A stretch of DNA of 64,000 nucleotides from Gambelia wislizenii (Eukaryota; Chordata; Lepidosauria; Squamata; Crotaphytidae), in assembly GCA_030847615.1 (NCBI GenBank), contig JAUMIR010000014.1, positions 15,910,501 to 15,974,500 of the forward strand, read 5' to 3'. A program made the translations under genes and the position numbers. This document shows positions 1 to 11,314 of this stretch, piece after piece. Positions within the stretch are counted from its first letter, which is position 1; each line of letters begins with the position of its first letter. A model generated the notes under the pieces. The model worked only from the letters and a program-made list of their open reading frames with translations, ran no database searches and was not told where the DNA came from.

Positions 1-40
1 GCCCCTTCCAACTAAGAGATTGTGTGATTCTATGATCCTT
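1..40 (+). mobile_element. CR1 LINE 3' tail fragment
   Basis: The window opens inside the last bases of a CR1 non-LTR retrotransposon. It reads CCTTCCAACT followed by the degenerate 8-bp end repeat GATTCTATGAT that marks CR1 3' ends. Confidence 0.7.
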
Positions 41-230
41 GGCCCAAGTGGAAACTGTACTCTGAGAGGGAGAGCAAAGCACCCATCTTGTCTAACTAAC
101 CCTTGATCAAAGAGGAGGAGCTGCTCTTTAGCATCTATATGCCAATGGATCTTAGAGACAGTGTTTATCACAATGTAGGTCTGTTGACACAAGAGGGTAT
201 GCATACCCACAGTATGCCCAAGATAGGGAT

Positions 231-516
231 GGAGCCCTGGTGGTGCAGTGGTTAAATGCCAGTACTGCAAGTCACCACATTGCAAGTTCAATTCCAGCCG
301 GCTCCAAGGTTCACTCAGCCTTCCATCCTTTCATAGGTCGGTAAAATGAGTACCCGGCTTGTGGGGGTAATTAGCTAACACATATTGGAAGCTGCTTCTT
401 GCAGTGTAGATGTGTAAATTGCTGTTGCTTAAAACAATCTGTAAGCTGCTCTGATAGCCTTGTGGCTGAAGAGTGGGGTATAAATAAATAAATAAATAAA
501 TAAAAATAATAAAAAT
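231..516 (+). mobile_element. tRNA-derived SINE with L2-like tail
   Basis: The head carries pol III box A/B-like motifs (GTGGTGCAGTGGTTAAATGCC, then GTTCAATTCC). The middle has GGTAAAATGAGTACCCGGCTTG. The end, GAAGAGTGGGGTATAAATAAA, resembles L2 LINE 3' ends and runs into an (AAAT)n tail. Other copies are at 16213, 19026 and 48340. It is a non-autonomous element with no coding sequence. Confidence 0.8.
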
Positions 517-1280
517 GTTTGCTGGATCTCTATCACATGACCTATTGCCGCTCAAGAATAGTTTTCAGGTGGTGTGTGTGTGGGCGGGGGGCAAGGTAGA
601 GCATCTGCAAACACCAATGGGCCCAATAGTTCTACTTGCCAGTTGTAGGCAGGCACACACAGCTACAGGCAAGTCAAAAATGGGAAGAAAATAATGACCA
701 GTCTTTTTCTGTCTCTCATAAGCTGATGCTTCATGTGCCTTATTGCAATTCATTGGCTCCCTCTTGGGGAAGAGAGAGGAGTGGGAATAGCTCTGTGAGT
801 AGCAGGGAGTTCCAAAGGTCCCTCACAGCTTCCCATTGTGTTCTGTAAAAAAGATTAACTCAATGGGTGGTGGCAGCTTTTGACCTCTAGGTGGCACTCT
901 TGAGGTAGGTCCCCAGGCAGAGGGACTCACAAGATTGCGTTTAGGGGAGCGAGCTCAGGGGGTTCCAGGCAGAGAGGTCCCCAGGCTAGCGTGACACCAG
1001 TAACCAGGGCTGCAAAGTTGGAAACAATTTTGGGTGGAGTCAGAGGCAGTAAAAACGTACCAACTCCAACTCCAAAATAAAAACTCATTAAATGCCTACC
1101 TAGTTAGTTGCATATGTACTTTCATAGGAATTTAGAAGAGGTTTCTGGTTCAGAAATTTTAATTCAATAAATATATTTTATGCACCATCAGTCTAAGCAG
1201 CTTTATTTATTCAGGTGGTAGTGATGAAATGCCCTGTGCTACCATTTTACCACAGTCAACTGGTTATTACTACTTAATCT
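517..1280. other. No gene seen; possible DNA-transposon scraps
   Basis: No exon-like ORF with splice sites is visible. Around 1030-1080 the motif GGAGTCAGAGGC faces CAACTCCAACTCC, suggesting a small decayed inverted-repeat transposon, but termini are not clear. Confidence 0.4.
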
Positions 1281-1282
1281 AC

Positions 1283-1507
1283 AGAGAGCCAGTGTGGTGG
1301 AGTAGTTTGAGCGTTGGACTAGGACTCTGGAGACCAGGGTTTGCATGCCTGCTTGGCAATGCAAACCCAGCGGCTGACCTTGGGCAAGTCACACACTCTC
1401 AGCCTCAAAGGAAGGCAAAGACAAACCCCTCTGAAAAAATCTTGCCCTGTGATAGGTTTGCTTTAGAGTCTGCTAAGTCAGAAACAAACCTGAAGGCACA
1501 CAACAGT
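1283..1507 (+). mobile_element. tRNA-headed SINE with BovB-like tail
   Basis: It starts GAGAGCCAGTGTGGTGGAGTAG (box A region), continues with GGACTAGGACTCTGGAGACC and the conserved ACCTTGGGCAAGTCACAC core, and ends in a BovB/RTE-like GAAGGCACACAACAG tail. This is the Sauria-type SINE architecture of squamates, assigned from recognised motifs. Confidence 0.85.
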
Positions 1508-2340
1508 TAATATACATTTGCCATTTATGAAGGGCAGTAAAAAAATAGAGACATTTGAGTCAAAGGTTTGGCATGCTTTTTCCATAGCACTGCCAGTAAC
1601 CTCACTCATTCACATACACATACACACCCCTGATTTCAAAACTACATCTACAAATCTACAAAAATCTAGCCATACTTTTTGTACTGGGCCTTGTTTCCTC
1701 CTAGCCAGGTTCAATAAACCTTAACCACAGATAGTTAAAACTGCTTTCTTCTATATACAGACTTCCTCCTCCAGAGACATCACCTGCTGGTTATAAATAC
1801 TCTTTCCTAGCTGTAAGTCCCCCCGCACCCCACCATGTAGCCTCCTGCTGCCTCCACAGCATTTTAAAGTTAGCTCCTTGCCTTCTGGTGCCAGAAAAAT
1901 GAAGGAGGGGAAAATGCAGGAAACGTGGCTGGACATAAATGCCCCTGGCTCTTATTGCTTTGGGGTCTTTTCTGGAGAAGAGATCTTTTCCAAAATAAGG
2001 TTAGTATCAGGAAATCTAGAACGATTTGGCACAGCTTAGCTGCTAGCCTTGGAAAGGTGTGCAGCTGGAAAAGATCATGGAAGTAATGGCTGGGAATCCT
2101 CTTGGTGGCATATGCCAGAGTAAGTTACTCTGGTGTAAAGCACTTTTCAGAGCAGCACCAAGGGGACAATGGAGAAAGCCATCCTGCTATCATGAAAGCA
2201 GCCCAGAAACTGGAAATACAGCCTTCTCTTTGACAGGGATGCCTTCCTACACCATTTTGCCTGTGGCTGCAACACCTGTGCTTCCTTACGGACATACCGT
2301 GGTCAATGAAGTTCCTTTTTAAAGAATCTATGTCTATGTA
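1508..2340. other. No feature recognised
   Basis: This stretch has short open frames on both strands (for example 2059-2322 plus) but none has flanking splice signals or recognisable protein motifs. It is probably plain intergenic or intronic DNA. Confidence 0.4.
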
Positions 2341-2500
2341 TGAGCCAGCATGGCGCAGTGGTTTGAGTGTTGGACTACAACTTTAGAGACTAGGGTTCAA
2401 ATCCCCATTCAGCCATGAACGCCCACTTGTTGACCTTGAGCTCTCAAATCTGTGATAAGTTTACCTTAGGAAAACGATTTGAAGGCACATAAGAACAAAA
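2341..2500 (+). mobile_element. BovB-tailed SINE, internally shortened
   Basis: The head GAGCCAGCATGGCGCAGTGG and box B-like GGTTCAAATCC are intact. The middle is shortened: after TTGACCTTGAG it jumps to TGTGATAAGTTTACC. It ends GATTTGAAGGCACATAAG. Confidence 0.8.
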
Positions 2501-2620
2501 GTCTACCCCCCCCCACTTCCTCTTCATTCTCTGTCTAGCTGGAATCTTTTTTTTTAGCTTAGAGGTAGCCTAGTTATCAGAGTCTGGAAAGTTTCAGATC
2601 ATATACTGCTTGCAAACTTT

Positions 2621-3612
2621 AGAGTTGTCTACACTATTAAAAACCTGAATCCTCCCCTGAATCCCCCAAATCTGGAGCAATCAGGCCACATGATGCATGT
2701 TCTTTCCCCCAAATCTGGGGCGATCAGCCACACAATGCACGGCCCAGATTGGGAGCATTTGGGGGTATTTTACCTTAATGTGGAGTTTTTAGGATTCGGG
2801 GGTTTTGAAGGATTTTTGTCTTCTGCAGTGGCGACTATTTTAAAGCTCAGGGGACAAGCTCCCGGCTGAAAGGAGAGGTTGTACTCCTTCCCTGGCTCAG
2901 CAACGCTGCCTCCACTAGCCCATCACTTGATTCAAGCACCTCTTCCTGCAATGGGCAAGTGGTAGAGCAGGTGGAGGCAGCGCTGCTGAACCAGGAAAAG
3001 GGAGAAAACCTCTCCCTTTGGCTGGGAACTGCCTCCTGAGTAGAGATGCTAATGCCTGGAAAAACCCTGAAAAAATTCAGAAAAAAACCTGTTTTTCAAT
3101 TATGGAATGTTTTATTTTAACATGATGAATAAATATTTAAGACAAGGTGTTCATGTATAACTGTTTGAATATAATAATTGTTTGAATACACTATATTTTT
3201 AATATACCAATTGTGATAATTTTATGCCAAATCAAATTGTACATAGACATATTTTATGTTCCTAAAGTAACAGACTTTCAATCTGTAAAATGTGTTAATG
3301 TTGCATTTTTTTCAATTTTTCTGAAAATTTCCTTTTTTTTCTGAAAAAAAAAAGAAAACAATTTTGACCCCATGGCTTCAAAATTCTGGAAATTTTACAT
3401 CACTACTTCTGAGATTTAAAATGGTTGCGACTGCCAGGCTCTGATCACTTGCTGTGGCGGGAGAGTGGTGGACAAAATTCCGCAAGGACAGTGAAGACAA
3501 ATACCCGACATCCCTGCAGAGAATAAATACTGCTCACGGCTTCGGGGTGAATGCAGGGATAGGAGGGGGCAGAACTGTATTTGGATTTTTGGCCCCCTAT
3601 GTAGATAAGCCC
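2621..3612. mobile_element. Putative MITE, TIR GGGCTTGTCTACA-like
   Basis: The left end GAGTTGTCTACACTATTAAA is roughly complementary to the right end TATGTAGATAAGCCC. The internal block CCAAATCTGGAGCAATCAGGCCACA is shared with the element at 31195-31930, which has the same type of ends. The middle (3060-3370) is AT-rich. No transposase is visible. The superfamily is uncertain. Confidence 0.45.
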
Positions 3613-3913
3613 GTTCCCAGGTCAATCAAAAGTGAGAAGGTTTAGACCCAGGGTAGCTGTCCTTTCATTTGTTGCATCGGCCAAAGGAGATGGGAACTTT
3701 TGGAGCTCCTCTCTTAAAAGGTAGCCATTGTGCATGTGTGTTTACACAAACACACCACACAAGGATTGGGGCTGTGGTACAGGCTTTGAATCTCTTATTC
3801 CTGATAACTTAAATTCCCTCTCCCTGTAGCTGTTTGAGAAAACACAATGGCTTTATGCCTTAAAGAGCCCATACCATTTCCCCTTCATGGGTAACAGGAG
3901 TTTCAGAAAAGAG

Positions 3914-4031
3914 ATCACAGAATCATAGAAGATCTGGAAGGGACCCCAAGGGCCATCTAATCTAACCCCTGCCATACACAACTAAAACACTCCCAAAAGA
4001 TGTCCAGAAAAGATATTCTACCTAAACTTTA
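3914..4031 (-). mobile_element. CR1 3' end, inverted
   Basis: It reads ATCATAGAAG...GGAAGGGACCCCAAGGGCCATC, the reverse complement of a CR1 3' UTR. It lies head-to-head with the plus-strand CR1 fragment that follows immediately. Confidence 0.8.
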
Positions 4032-4238
4032 AAAAGGCCCCTTTCACTGTAACAGCTATTTGATAATGGAATGGAGCAGATTGTCTTGGAGGGTGGTGGA
4101 CTCTCCATCTTTGGAGGGCTTTAACAGAGGTTGGATCGGCATCTTCCAGGAGTGCTTTAGTTGTCTTCCTGCATGGCAAGGGGGTGGACTAGATGGCTCT
4201 TGTGGTCCCTTCCAACTCTATAATTCTATGAATGCACT
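4032..4238 (+). mobile_element. CR1 3' end
   Basis: The sequence encodes the decayed C-terminal ORF2 consensus (SPSLEGFNRGWIG) followed by GGACTAGATGGCTCTTGTGG and ends CTATAATTCTATGAA. It is 5'-truncated, as is usual for CR1. Confidence 0.85.
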
Positions 4239-4416
4239 GGTTCATGTTCTAGTCTCTAGATTCAATGCAAGAGCTCTATGGTGTGTGGGATCACTTGTCC
4301 CATACCACGTGCCTCTAGAGTTTCCATGTGCCCAATATGAAATTTATATGATGCCATCAAAAAGTGAGACAGGGGATCCTGACCATTCTGGGTTAAGATG
4401 CCATTTTCTGCAGTAG

Positions 4417-5318
4417 CCCTTATCAAATTTGCAGATGACACCAAATTAGGAGGAGTAGCTAATACCCTAGAGGACAGGATCAAAATTCAGAATGACCTGG
4501 ATAGACTGGAGAGCTGGGCCAAAGCTAACAAAATGAAATTCAATACGGAGAAATGTAAGGTACTGCACTTAGGGGGGGAAAACGAAATGCTTAGATACAG
4601 GATGGGGGTGACCTGGTTGAATAAGACTACATGCAAAAGGGATCTAGGAGTCCTAGTAGACTATAAGTTGAACATGAGTCAACAGTGTGATGCGGCAGCT
4701 AAAAAGGCCAATGCGATTTTGGGCTGCATCAATACAAGTATAGTGTCTAGATCAAGGGAAGTCATAGTGCCACTCTATTCTGCCTTGGTCAGACCTCACC
4801 TAGAATACTGTGTCCAGTTCTGGGCACCAGAATTAAAAAAGGATATTGACTAATTGGAGCGTGTCCAGCGGAGGGCGACTAAACTGGTGAAAGGTCTGGA
4901 AACCATGCCTTATGAGGAAAGACTTAGGGAGCTGGGTATGTTTGGCCTGGAAAAAAGACAGTTAAGAGGCGATATGATAGCCCTGTTTAAGTATTTGAAG
5001 GGGTGTCGCATCGAGGATGGAGCAAGCTTGTTTTCTGCTGCTCCAGAGACTGGACCACGGAGCAATGGATGCAAGCTCCAGGAACAGAGATTCCACCTCA
5101 ACATTAGGAGGAACTTTCTGACCGTAAGAGCTGTTCAGCAGTGGAACACACTCCCTCGGAGCATGGTGGGGTCTCCTTCCTTGGAGGTCTTTAAACAGAG
5201 GCTGGATGGCCATCTGTCAAGGTTGCTTTGATTGTGATTTCTTGCATGGCAGGGGGTTGGACTGGATGACTCTTGTGGTCTCTTCCAACTCTACAATTCT
5301 GATTCTGTGATTCTATGT
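4417..5318 (+). pseudogene. CR1 ORF2 3' half, one internal stop
   Basis: This is a 5'-truncated CR1 LINE starting inside the reverse transcriptase at the catalytic FADD motif (KFADDTKLGG). It continues through the thumb and C-terminal region ([61 protein letters not shown]) to the 3' UTR and ATTCTGATTCTGTGATTCTATG tail. A TAA at 4851-4853 interrupts an otherwise open frame. The copy is well preserved but cannot be active: the 5' two thirds of ORF2 is missing. Confidence 0.93.
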
Positions 5319-5750
5319 TAGCCTGCATCTCTTGTTTTTAAAATGGGAACAACTCTAATCTTCCCTGTTCTTCTAAATTTTGGAGTGGACAGAGACTTGG
5401 TTAAGCAGGGGACCTCTGTCAACACAGGAAAATTATTCTGGACTTCTAGGTGAGGACTGATGGTGGGTTGAGGCTTCTGCGTGAGCTCTGCAGCAAGGAA
5501 AGCTTAGGTGGCAAAATATCTGGCTAGCTATTTTGATGGAAGTAACAAATTAAGAAGATAAGACAAAGAATAGTCAGATGGTGTTATTGGAACTATGGAG
5601 GCTGCATTGGGAATAAATTATTAAACTAATGGAAAGACAATTTAGAACCCCCCCCCCGGTTGGCTTTTTATTACTAGTCCTGTAATTATTGTAATTTTTA
5701 TTCTGGACCTACTGAATACGACAATTGTTTAAAAAACCAACAAAAACTAT
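5319..5750. other. No feature recognised
   Basis: AT-rich sequence with a C9 run at 5649. No repeat end or exon signature was found. Confidence 0.4.
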
Positions 5751-6903
5751 GGAAACAAGGAGGGGGCCTGTGGACCAGCTTCCAGAAAGGGCAAGTTCTC
5801 CGAAAATGTTACAGAAGTTGTTTGAAGAGATTAGATCTATGCAAAATGATATGGTAAGGAAGATATGGTGAAAATGAAAGCAGAACTGAAAGAAAATTTG
5901 AAAAAAAAAGAGCTAAAGAAATTAAAGAATCAGTACAGCAACTGGCTGGGGATGTAAAACTAATGAATGACAAAGTGGAAGTTTTAGAAAGTAAAATTGA
6001 AATTATAAATAAAGAGATGGAAAAAGATTTGGACCATTTGGCATTGCTGGAATTGAGAGAAAAATAATTTTTTGCTTGAGGTTTAGGGCAATTTTGCTTG
6101 AGGTTTAGGGCAAAACATCCTGGAGGGAACATTAGAAAAGGATTATTAAATCTCTATCAATTTTTTTTAAAGAAATGAAGATTACATGGAATTAGAGATT
6201 GATAAAATGTATTGGATTAACACATGGTTTGCAAGATTAAGAAATGTCCCAAGGAATGTACTTTGTTAGGAAAAAGACTAGAGATCAAGTCTTACAGCAG
6301 CACTTTGAGACCAGGTTGAAGATTGATAACATGGATGTAAAAGAGCTTAAGGAAATTCCTATTAGGATATTAAGTAAGGAAAAAGAATACTTGTTCCTGA
6401 CAGATAAACAAACATCCCATTTAGATGGAATAAACTGGAAGGAGTGATTTTTCTCTTTAAGGAACAAAGGTTTTGACTCAATTCTGCACAGAAAACAAGA
6501 TAATATCTGGAAAAATTAAAGGCAACGTAGATGAAATGCAAATGGAATTGGCAGTGACAGAGGAACAGGAAGTGGATATTTCTACACTGGGTGTTACAGG
6601 TATAGATCCTTCTAAACTACAACAGACTTCATTATGGATTACAAATGTTTAATGTGGAATATATATGGGGCAACTGCCCCTCAAAAGAGAAAAAAATCAT
6701 TATTTGAAAAAACTTTAAGATGCAACTTGTCTACAAGAAATGCTTATTAGAAAAAAGGATACATGATTTGTAAATGTTTAGGTGAAGAATTCATCCCAGC
6801 AGGATTTTAGTTGTTCTGTATATAAATCCTCAACTATGTTCAGAATTGATTTAGACATAAAATGCGGAATGAGTCCTTCCGAATCTTCGTTTGCAAAGAA
6901 AAG

Positions 6904-6904
<1 letters not shown>

Positions 6905-6936
<32 letters not shown>
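6905..6936. repeat. (AG)n microsatellite
   Basis: A pure GA dinucleotide run inside the L1 remnant. Confidence 0.9.
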
Positions 6937-6941
<5 letters not shown>

Positions 6942-7245
6942 GGTAGATATGCTGGGGTGGAGAGCAACATGCAAGGAGTTCAGACTTTGACAGCAGGACT
7001 CTAATCCCCACATGAAAATAAAACTTTTTTTAAATAAGAAACTTATGGAAAAGCTGTTGGACCTCCTGTTGAAAAGCTGCTGGGCCTTGTGTCTCATGGG
7101 AGACTGGAATGGTGTTGTTTCCCCTCCAAAAGACAGAATCTCTGGCATAACCTTTGCAAGGCAATTTACCATAAGGTTCTTTTTTACTTAATGGATAATT
7201 TGGAGCTTGTTGGTATCTTGAGATACAAAAATGGTGATTCTAGAG

Positions 7246-7614
7246 CAGTGGCACTTACCCTTTTCTTTGCTAGGAATGCCTTTTAAATACTTTTTGTTGC
7301 TGTGGATCCTGAGACTTAACTCAAGATTTAAAACCCTAACAACAACAACAACAACAACAAAACAACACATGATAATAATAATACAATTACACCATCCATG
7401 AAACCTTCCCTCAGAGGCACTGGAGGGGGAGGTAAGGCTTTTCTCCTGCTTCTTCCTACAAGTTTGTGGCTGGAGCGGAGTGAATGGCCAGCCAGCCTTG
7501 TGGCCACTCCACTGCAGACAGGAGGTAGGCCAAGCAGCCTTCCAGCCTTCCCGGACCCCTGTGAGGATATCACAGAACCCTGGGGGTCCCAGGACCACAG
7601 GCTAAGAACCACTG
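7246..7614. mobile_element. hAT (Charlie-like) MITE, TSD TTCTAGAG
   Basis: Ends are CAGTGGCACTTACC and GGCTAAGAACCACTG, imperfect terminal inverted repeats of the hAT type. The 8-bp duplication TTCTAGAG is perfect at 7238-7245 and 7615-7622 and fits the nTCTAGAn preference of Charlie-type hAT elements. It contains an (AAC)n stretch. It splits the L1 endonuclease remnant. It is related to the copies at 14143 and 14839, here in the opposite orientation. Confidence 0.92.
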
Positions 7615-7767
7615 TTCTAGAGAATACACTTATTTTTCTGAAAGACATAGATCCTTTTCAAGAATAGATATGATTTGGATTTCTAAACCTGCAGGAACTA
7701 AGGACAGGTAGAGATATTATCAGATCATACTCCAGTGGGTACTGATCCCGTGTAAATGTAGGGTGGG

Positions 7768-7858
7768 CAACCTTGTACTTCAGGAATGCTTTAATTGTGT
7801 ATTTAGTTCGGCCCTTGTGGACTTCTTCCAATGCTTAAGATTCTATGAGTCTCTGACT
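7768..7858 (+). mobile_element. CR1 3' end, decayed
   Basis: CAGGAATGCTTTAATTGTGT, GGCCCTTGTGG and AAGATTCTATGAGT follow the order of a CR1 3' UTR, with several deletions. Confidence 0.6.
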
Positions 7859-7929
7859 TTGGGCCATATGATTGACCATGCAAGGATGCTGTGATGATAA
7901 AATGGGAAAGGGGACATGCATCTTAGATA

Positions 7930-8268
7930 CAGTCGGCCCTCTGTATCCATGGAGTCTTTATCCCTGGATTCAACCATCCATGGCTTGAAAATATGTATTT
8001 ATTTATATTTACAGTACTGTATATTAATATTAATATTAATTAATTAATTAGTTATTTATACCCTGCTCTTCAACCACAAGGCTATCAACCATCCATGGCT
8101 TGAAAATATTAAAAAAATAATTCCAAGAAGCAAACCTGGATTTTGCCATTTTATATAAGGGACACCATTTTACTATGCCTTTGTATATAATGGGACTTGA
8201 GCATTTGTGGATTTTGGTATCCCCGGGGGGTCCTGGAACCAAACACCAGTAGATACCAAAGGCCCACT
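7930..8268. mobile_element. Tigger-like MITE, type A, with SINE tail inserted
   Basis: The left TIR CAGTCGGCCCTCTGTATCC is close to the mammalian MER2/Tigger terminus. The right end has GGATTTTGGTATCC, GGTCCTGGAACC and a shortened GGCCCACT. A TA precedes the left end. It is split by the fragment at 7995-8084. Type A copies also occur at 23012, 36297, 38032, 48723 and 49041. Confidence 0.85.
7995..8084 (-). mobile_element. 90-bp SINE tail insertion with 25-bp TSD
   Basis: The insert is AT-rich and contains, inverted, the SINE terminus TAGCCTTGTGGTTGAAGAGCAG followed by GGTATAAATAA. It is flanked by perfect 25-bp direct repeats (7970-7994 and 8085-8109) taken from the host MITE, so this is a retrotransposition event that carried almost only the 3' end. 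Confidence 0.88.
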
Positions 8269-8329
8269 ATACCACTGTGAAGAAATGCAAGATATAAATG
8301 ACGCTAGACTCACTTTAGACTCACTGGAA

Positions 8330-10388
8330 CTCAGAACCTCTGCAGGGGAGGGGGAGCCATTTTAAGATGGTCCACCCCAGGAGGCTTATGGATCCAGATG
8401 GATTCCTGATCTCTCTTGGTGATTTTCCTGTCACCTCGGCAGGAGATTCTGTTGAAGCTCTGGCTGACCTCTGGAATAAGGAATAAAGAAATGGCCAGGG
8501 CGGTGGACGTAATCGCTCCTAAGTGTCCCCTCTTATACAAAGTGGAGCCAAACCATCCCCCTGATTCTCCAGAGAGTTGGCAGTGATGAAGTGAATGAGA
8601 CAGAGACTAGAGCGATGTTGGCGGAAAACTCGAAGTGAGTCTGACTGAACATGGGCTAAAGAAATCTTTTTTGCTGCCACCACTGCATCTGCAAAGAACT
8701 GCCCAGCAGAGCTGTTCTGAATGGTCAGAGGGCTATTACATACTGGTCCTCAAGTAGTAAATGTAGATCACCCGTCAGCCCACTGTGAAGATATGCATGG
8801 CATTTTGCAGATAAAGTCGCTCAGATCTGCTTCGATTTGGATGCTGTAGTTGATACAGTGTCATACAGTGATACAGTAACCTTGGCACCAGTGTTAATGG
8901 ATACTTTTCAATTTGTACGGCCTGAGGATGTGGACAGGATCCTTGGAGAAGTGAGAGCCACCACATACGTGCTAGACCCTTGCCCTTCCTGGCTTATTAA
9001 GCTGACCAGAGGGGGACTGGCTAAGTGGGTGAAAGGGGTAGTCAGTGCCGCCCTACAACAAGGCAGCATTCCAACTTGGAGGTACTGCTTTACAGTGGCT
9101 CTGTTCCTTCCTGGAGGTGCGAAACCAGAAGGCGGTGTTGGGAGACTCCTGTTCGAGGTCTTGGCCATTGGCCTGTGGGGTTCCTCAAGGCTCGGTGTTG
9201 TCCCTGTTCATGTTCATATACACGAAACTGCTGGGAGAGGTTGTGCAGAGTTTTGGAGTGTGGTGCTATCAATATGCGGATGACACCGAACTCTATTATT
9301 CCTTTCCACCCCATTCCGAGGAGGCTGTCTTGGTCCTAAACCAGTGTCTGTCATCAGTAACGGACTGGATGAGGGCAAACAAACTGAAACTTAATCTAGA
9401 CAAGACAGAGGTGCTCTTGGTCAGTCGGAAGGCAGATCAGGGAATAGATGGGGTTACATTCCCCCTAAAAACACAGGTTCACAGTTTGGGGGGGTACTCC
9501 TGGACTCAGCTTTGAACCTATAGCCCCAGGTCTCTGTGTTGGCCAGGAGTGCTTTTGCACACTTAAAGCTTCTGAGCCAACTGCTCCCGTTCCTTAACAT
9601 GCTTGACTTGACCACAGTGGTACCTGCCTTAGTTACATCCCACTTGGACTACTGTAATGTGTTCTACTTGGGGCTGCTTTTGAAGAGTGCTTGGAAACTT
9701 CAGCTGGGCCAAAGAGCTACAGCCAGATTCTTATCTGGGGCAGGATACGGAGACCATACCATGCCCCCTGTTGAAACAGCTCCACTGGCTGCCAGTCTGT
9801 TTCCGGGCACAATCCAAAGTGCTGGTTATGACCTATAAAGCCCTATATGGCTCAGGTCCAGGATATCTGGCAGACTGTATCTCCCTCTATAAACCGGGCC
9901 TGGCTCTGGGAACTTCAGGAGAGGGATCTTCTCTCAATCCCACCACCATCTCAAGTATGGTTGGTAAGAGCTGTTTGGAAATGGAATACACTGCCTGGTA
10001 ATGTGGTCGTGTCTCCTTCTTCGGAGGTTTTTAAACAGAGGCTGGATGGCCATCTGTCGGGAATGATTTGATTGTGTATTCTTGCATGGCCCTTGAGGTT
10101 TCTTCCAACTCTATGATTCTATCTCCCAGGATAGCGGGTGCTGTGTCGTTTTGTTGGGCTGTTTTTAAAAGCTTTTAATCTTTTTTAAAGTTTGTAATAC
10201 TTTAAAGTGTATTTTATTCTTTTAAATATTTTGATGCGGTTTTAATGATGTAATTGATTTAATTCTGTTTTAATGTTTACATTTTGTAGGTTTTTATTGT
10301 GTGTTTTAAAAACTGTGAGCTGTTTTGGGTCCCAGCCTTGGGGGAAAAGTGGGCTATAAATAAAGATAACAACAACAACAATAATTCT
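8330..10388 (+). pseudogene. L2-type LINE, internally deleted, with CR1 nested in it
   Basis: Endonuclease-end motifs (LMDPDGF near 8385; EMARAVDVIAPKCP near 8490) precede RT pieces: ILGEVRATTYVLDPCPSWL (8938-8996), [10 protein letters not shown] and QYADDTELYYSF (9170-9300), LNLDKTEVLLVSRK (9390) and LKQLHWLPVCFRAQSKVLVM with YKALYGSGPGYLAD (9770-9880). Sequence jumps from the region before RT motif A at about 9085 to just before GVPQGS, so the central palm is deleted. A CR1 tail sits at 9966-10121. The 3' UTR ends GGGCTATAAATAAAGATAACAACAAC. Confidence 0.82.
9966..10121 (+). mobile_element. CR1 3' end nested in the L2-type LINE
   Basis: The sequence TAAGAGCTGTTTGGAAATGG through AACTCTATGATTCTAT is a short CR1 3' end. 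Host LINE sequence resumes at CTCCCAGGATAGCGGGTG. Confidence 0.85.
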
Positions 10389-10759
10389 GGCTACCAACCT
10401 AGAGCTCATGGCAGCTTATCTACAAAAGTGAGGAACACAGTTCTAATTTTCGCTCACTTTCTTGATTCCCGCTAGGTAGATGGAATCCAGAACTTGCTAA
10501 GAATGGAGGTTAGCCAAATTGCAAGGTGAGGCTGTTGTGCCAGGGGTTGATTAAAGAGTGTCATCATGTTACCCCCAGTCTTCTCTTCATCAAACTGAAC
10601 ATGCCCAGCTCTGTGATGTGATCCATCTAAACAGAGGCCTCTCTAGTCCAACACTCTGTCCACATAGCGGCCAACAAGCTGCTCCATGGGGAAGCCTACC
10701 AGAGGACACAAGCAAAAAATTGCCCAAATTACAGAATTCTCTGGGTAAGAAGAGCCTAG

Positions 10760-10965
10760 AGACCCTAAAGGCACCAGATTCCATCTGATCCTGGAAACTA
10801 AGCAGGGTCAGCCCCTGTCAGAAGCTGAATGGGAGACAACCAACAAATACAAGGCGGTATTTGAGAGGAAGGAACTGCTAAAACCACCTCTGAGGATTCC
10901 TTGCCTAAGAAAACTATGCAATTCATGGTGTCACCATAAGATGACAAGCAACTTGAAGGCAGGTG
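10760..10965 (+). mobile_element. 5S rRNA-derived SINE with BovB-like tail
   Basis: The first half follows 5S rRNA: CATCTGATCCTGGAAACTAAGCAGGGTCAG and TGAATGGGAGACAACC correspond to the internal promoter region. The second half (CACCTCTGAGGATTCCTTGCC, then CACCATAAGATGACAAGCAACTTGAAGGCA) is a BovB/RTE-type 3' end. It is not a functional 5S gene. Confidence 0.88.
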
Positions 10966-10966
10966 T

Positions 10967-10968
<2 letters not shown>

Positions 10969-11006
<38 letters not shown>

Positions 11007-11008
11007 TT
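10969..11008. repeat. (TC)n(AC)n microsatellite
   Basis: The dinucleotide run follows the tail of the 5S-type SINE, where such repeats often seed. Confidence 0.92.
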
Positions 11009-11087
11009 GATTCAAATGTTCTACTCTAGTGTGAAGTAGGAATACGATTTATGGCAAGATTGGGAATTATGTGGCCTTCCAAATGTT

Positions 11088-11303
11088 GAGTCAGCATGTT
11101 ATGGTGGTTTGAGTGCTGGACTAGGACTCTTGGAGATGAGGGTTTGGATTTTCTCCCAGGCATTGAAACCACTGGGTAACCTTGGGCAAGTTACACTCTC
11201 TCAGCCTCAGAGGAAGGCAAAGGCAACAAACCTTGCCAACCTTGTGATAGGGTTGTCTGAGGGATGCCATAAGCCGGAAACAACTTGAAGGCACACAGCA
11301 ACA
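11088..11303 (+). mobile_element. tRNA-headed SINE with BovB-like tail
   Basis: Starts GAGTCAGCATGTTATGGTGG, has ACCTTGGGCAAGTTACACTC and ends CTTGAAGGCACACAGCAACAG. Confidence 0.88.
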
Positions 11304-11314
11304 GAAGATGGATC

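Larger units (their letters stand above)
5755..7765 (+). mobile_element. Decayed L1-type LINE, ORF1 and ORF2 endonuclease
   Basis: The fragments line up with an L1 in order. At 5810-6065, across frameshifts, there is a lysine/glutamate-rich coiled-coil typical of L1 ORF1. At 6255-6440 the frame encodes a stretch like FVRKKTRDQVLQQHFETRL, resembling the ORF1 RNA-binding part. At about 6740 a CLQE motif and at 7100 SHGRLEWCCF (compare MGDWNGV) resemble the ORF2 endonuclease. After the hAT insertion at 7246-7614 the frame resumes with REYTYFSERHRSFSRIDMIW, the endonuclease C-terminal part, before sequence is lost. Many frameshifts and stops mark it as old. An (AG)n run lies at 6905-6935. Confidence 0.7.

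Noticed and set aside
3060..3400. Promoter-like AT-rich block
   Set aside because: AAAAAACC/GAAAAA runs lie within a putative MITE and no transcription unit starts nearby.
7313..7648. Leucine/valine-rich minus frames that look like membrane segments
   Set aside because: They are translations of (AAC)n and ATA repeats in a hAT MITE.
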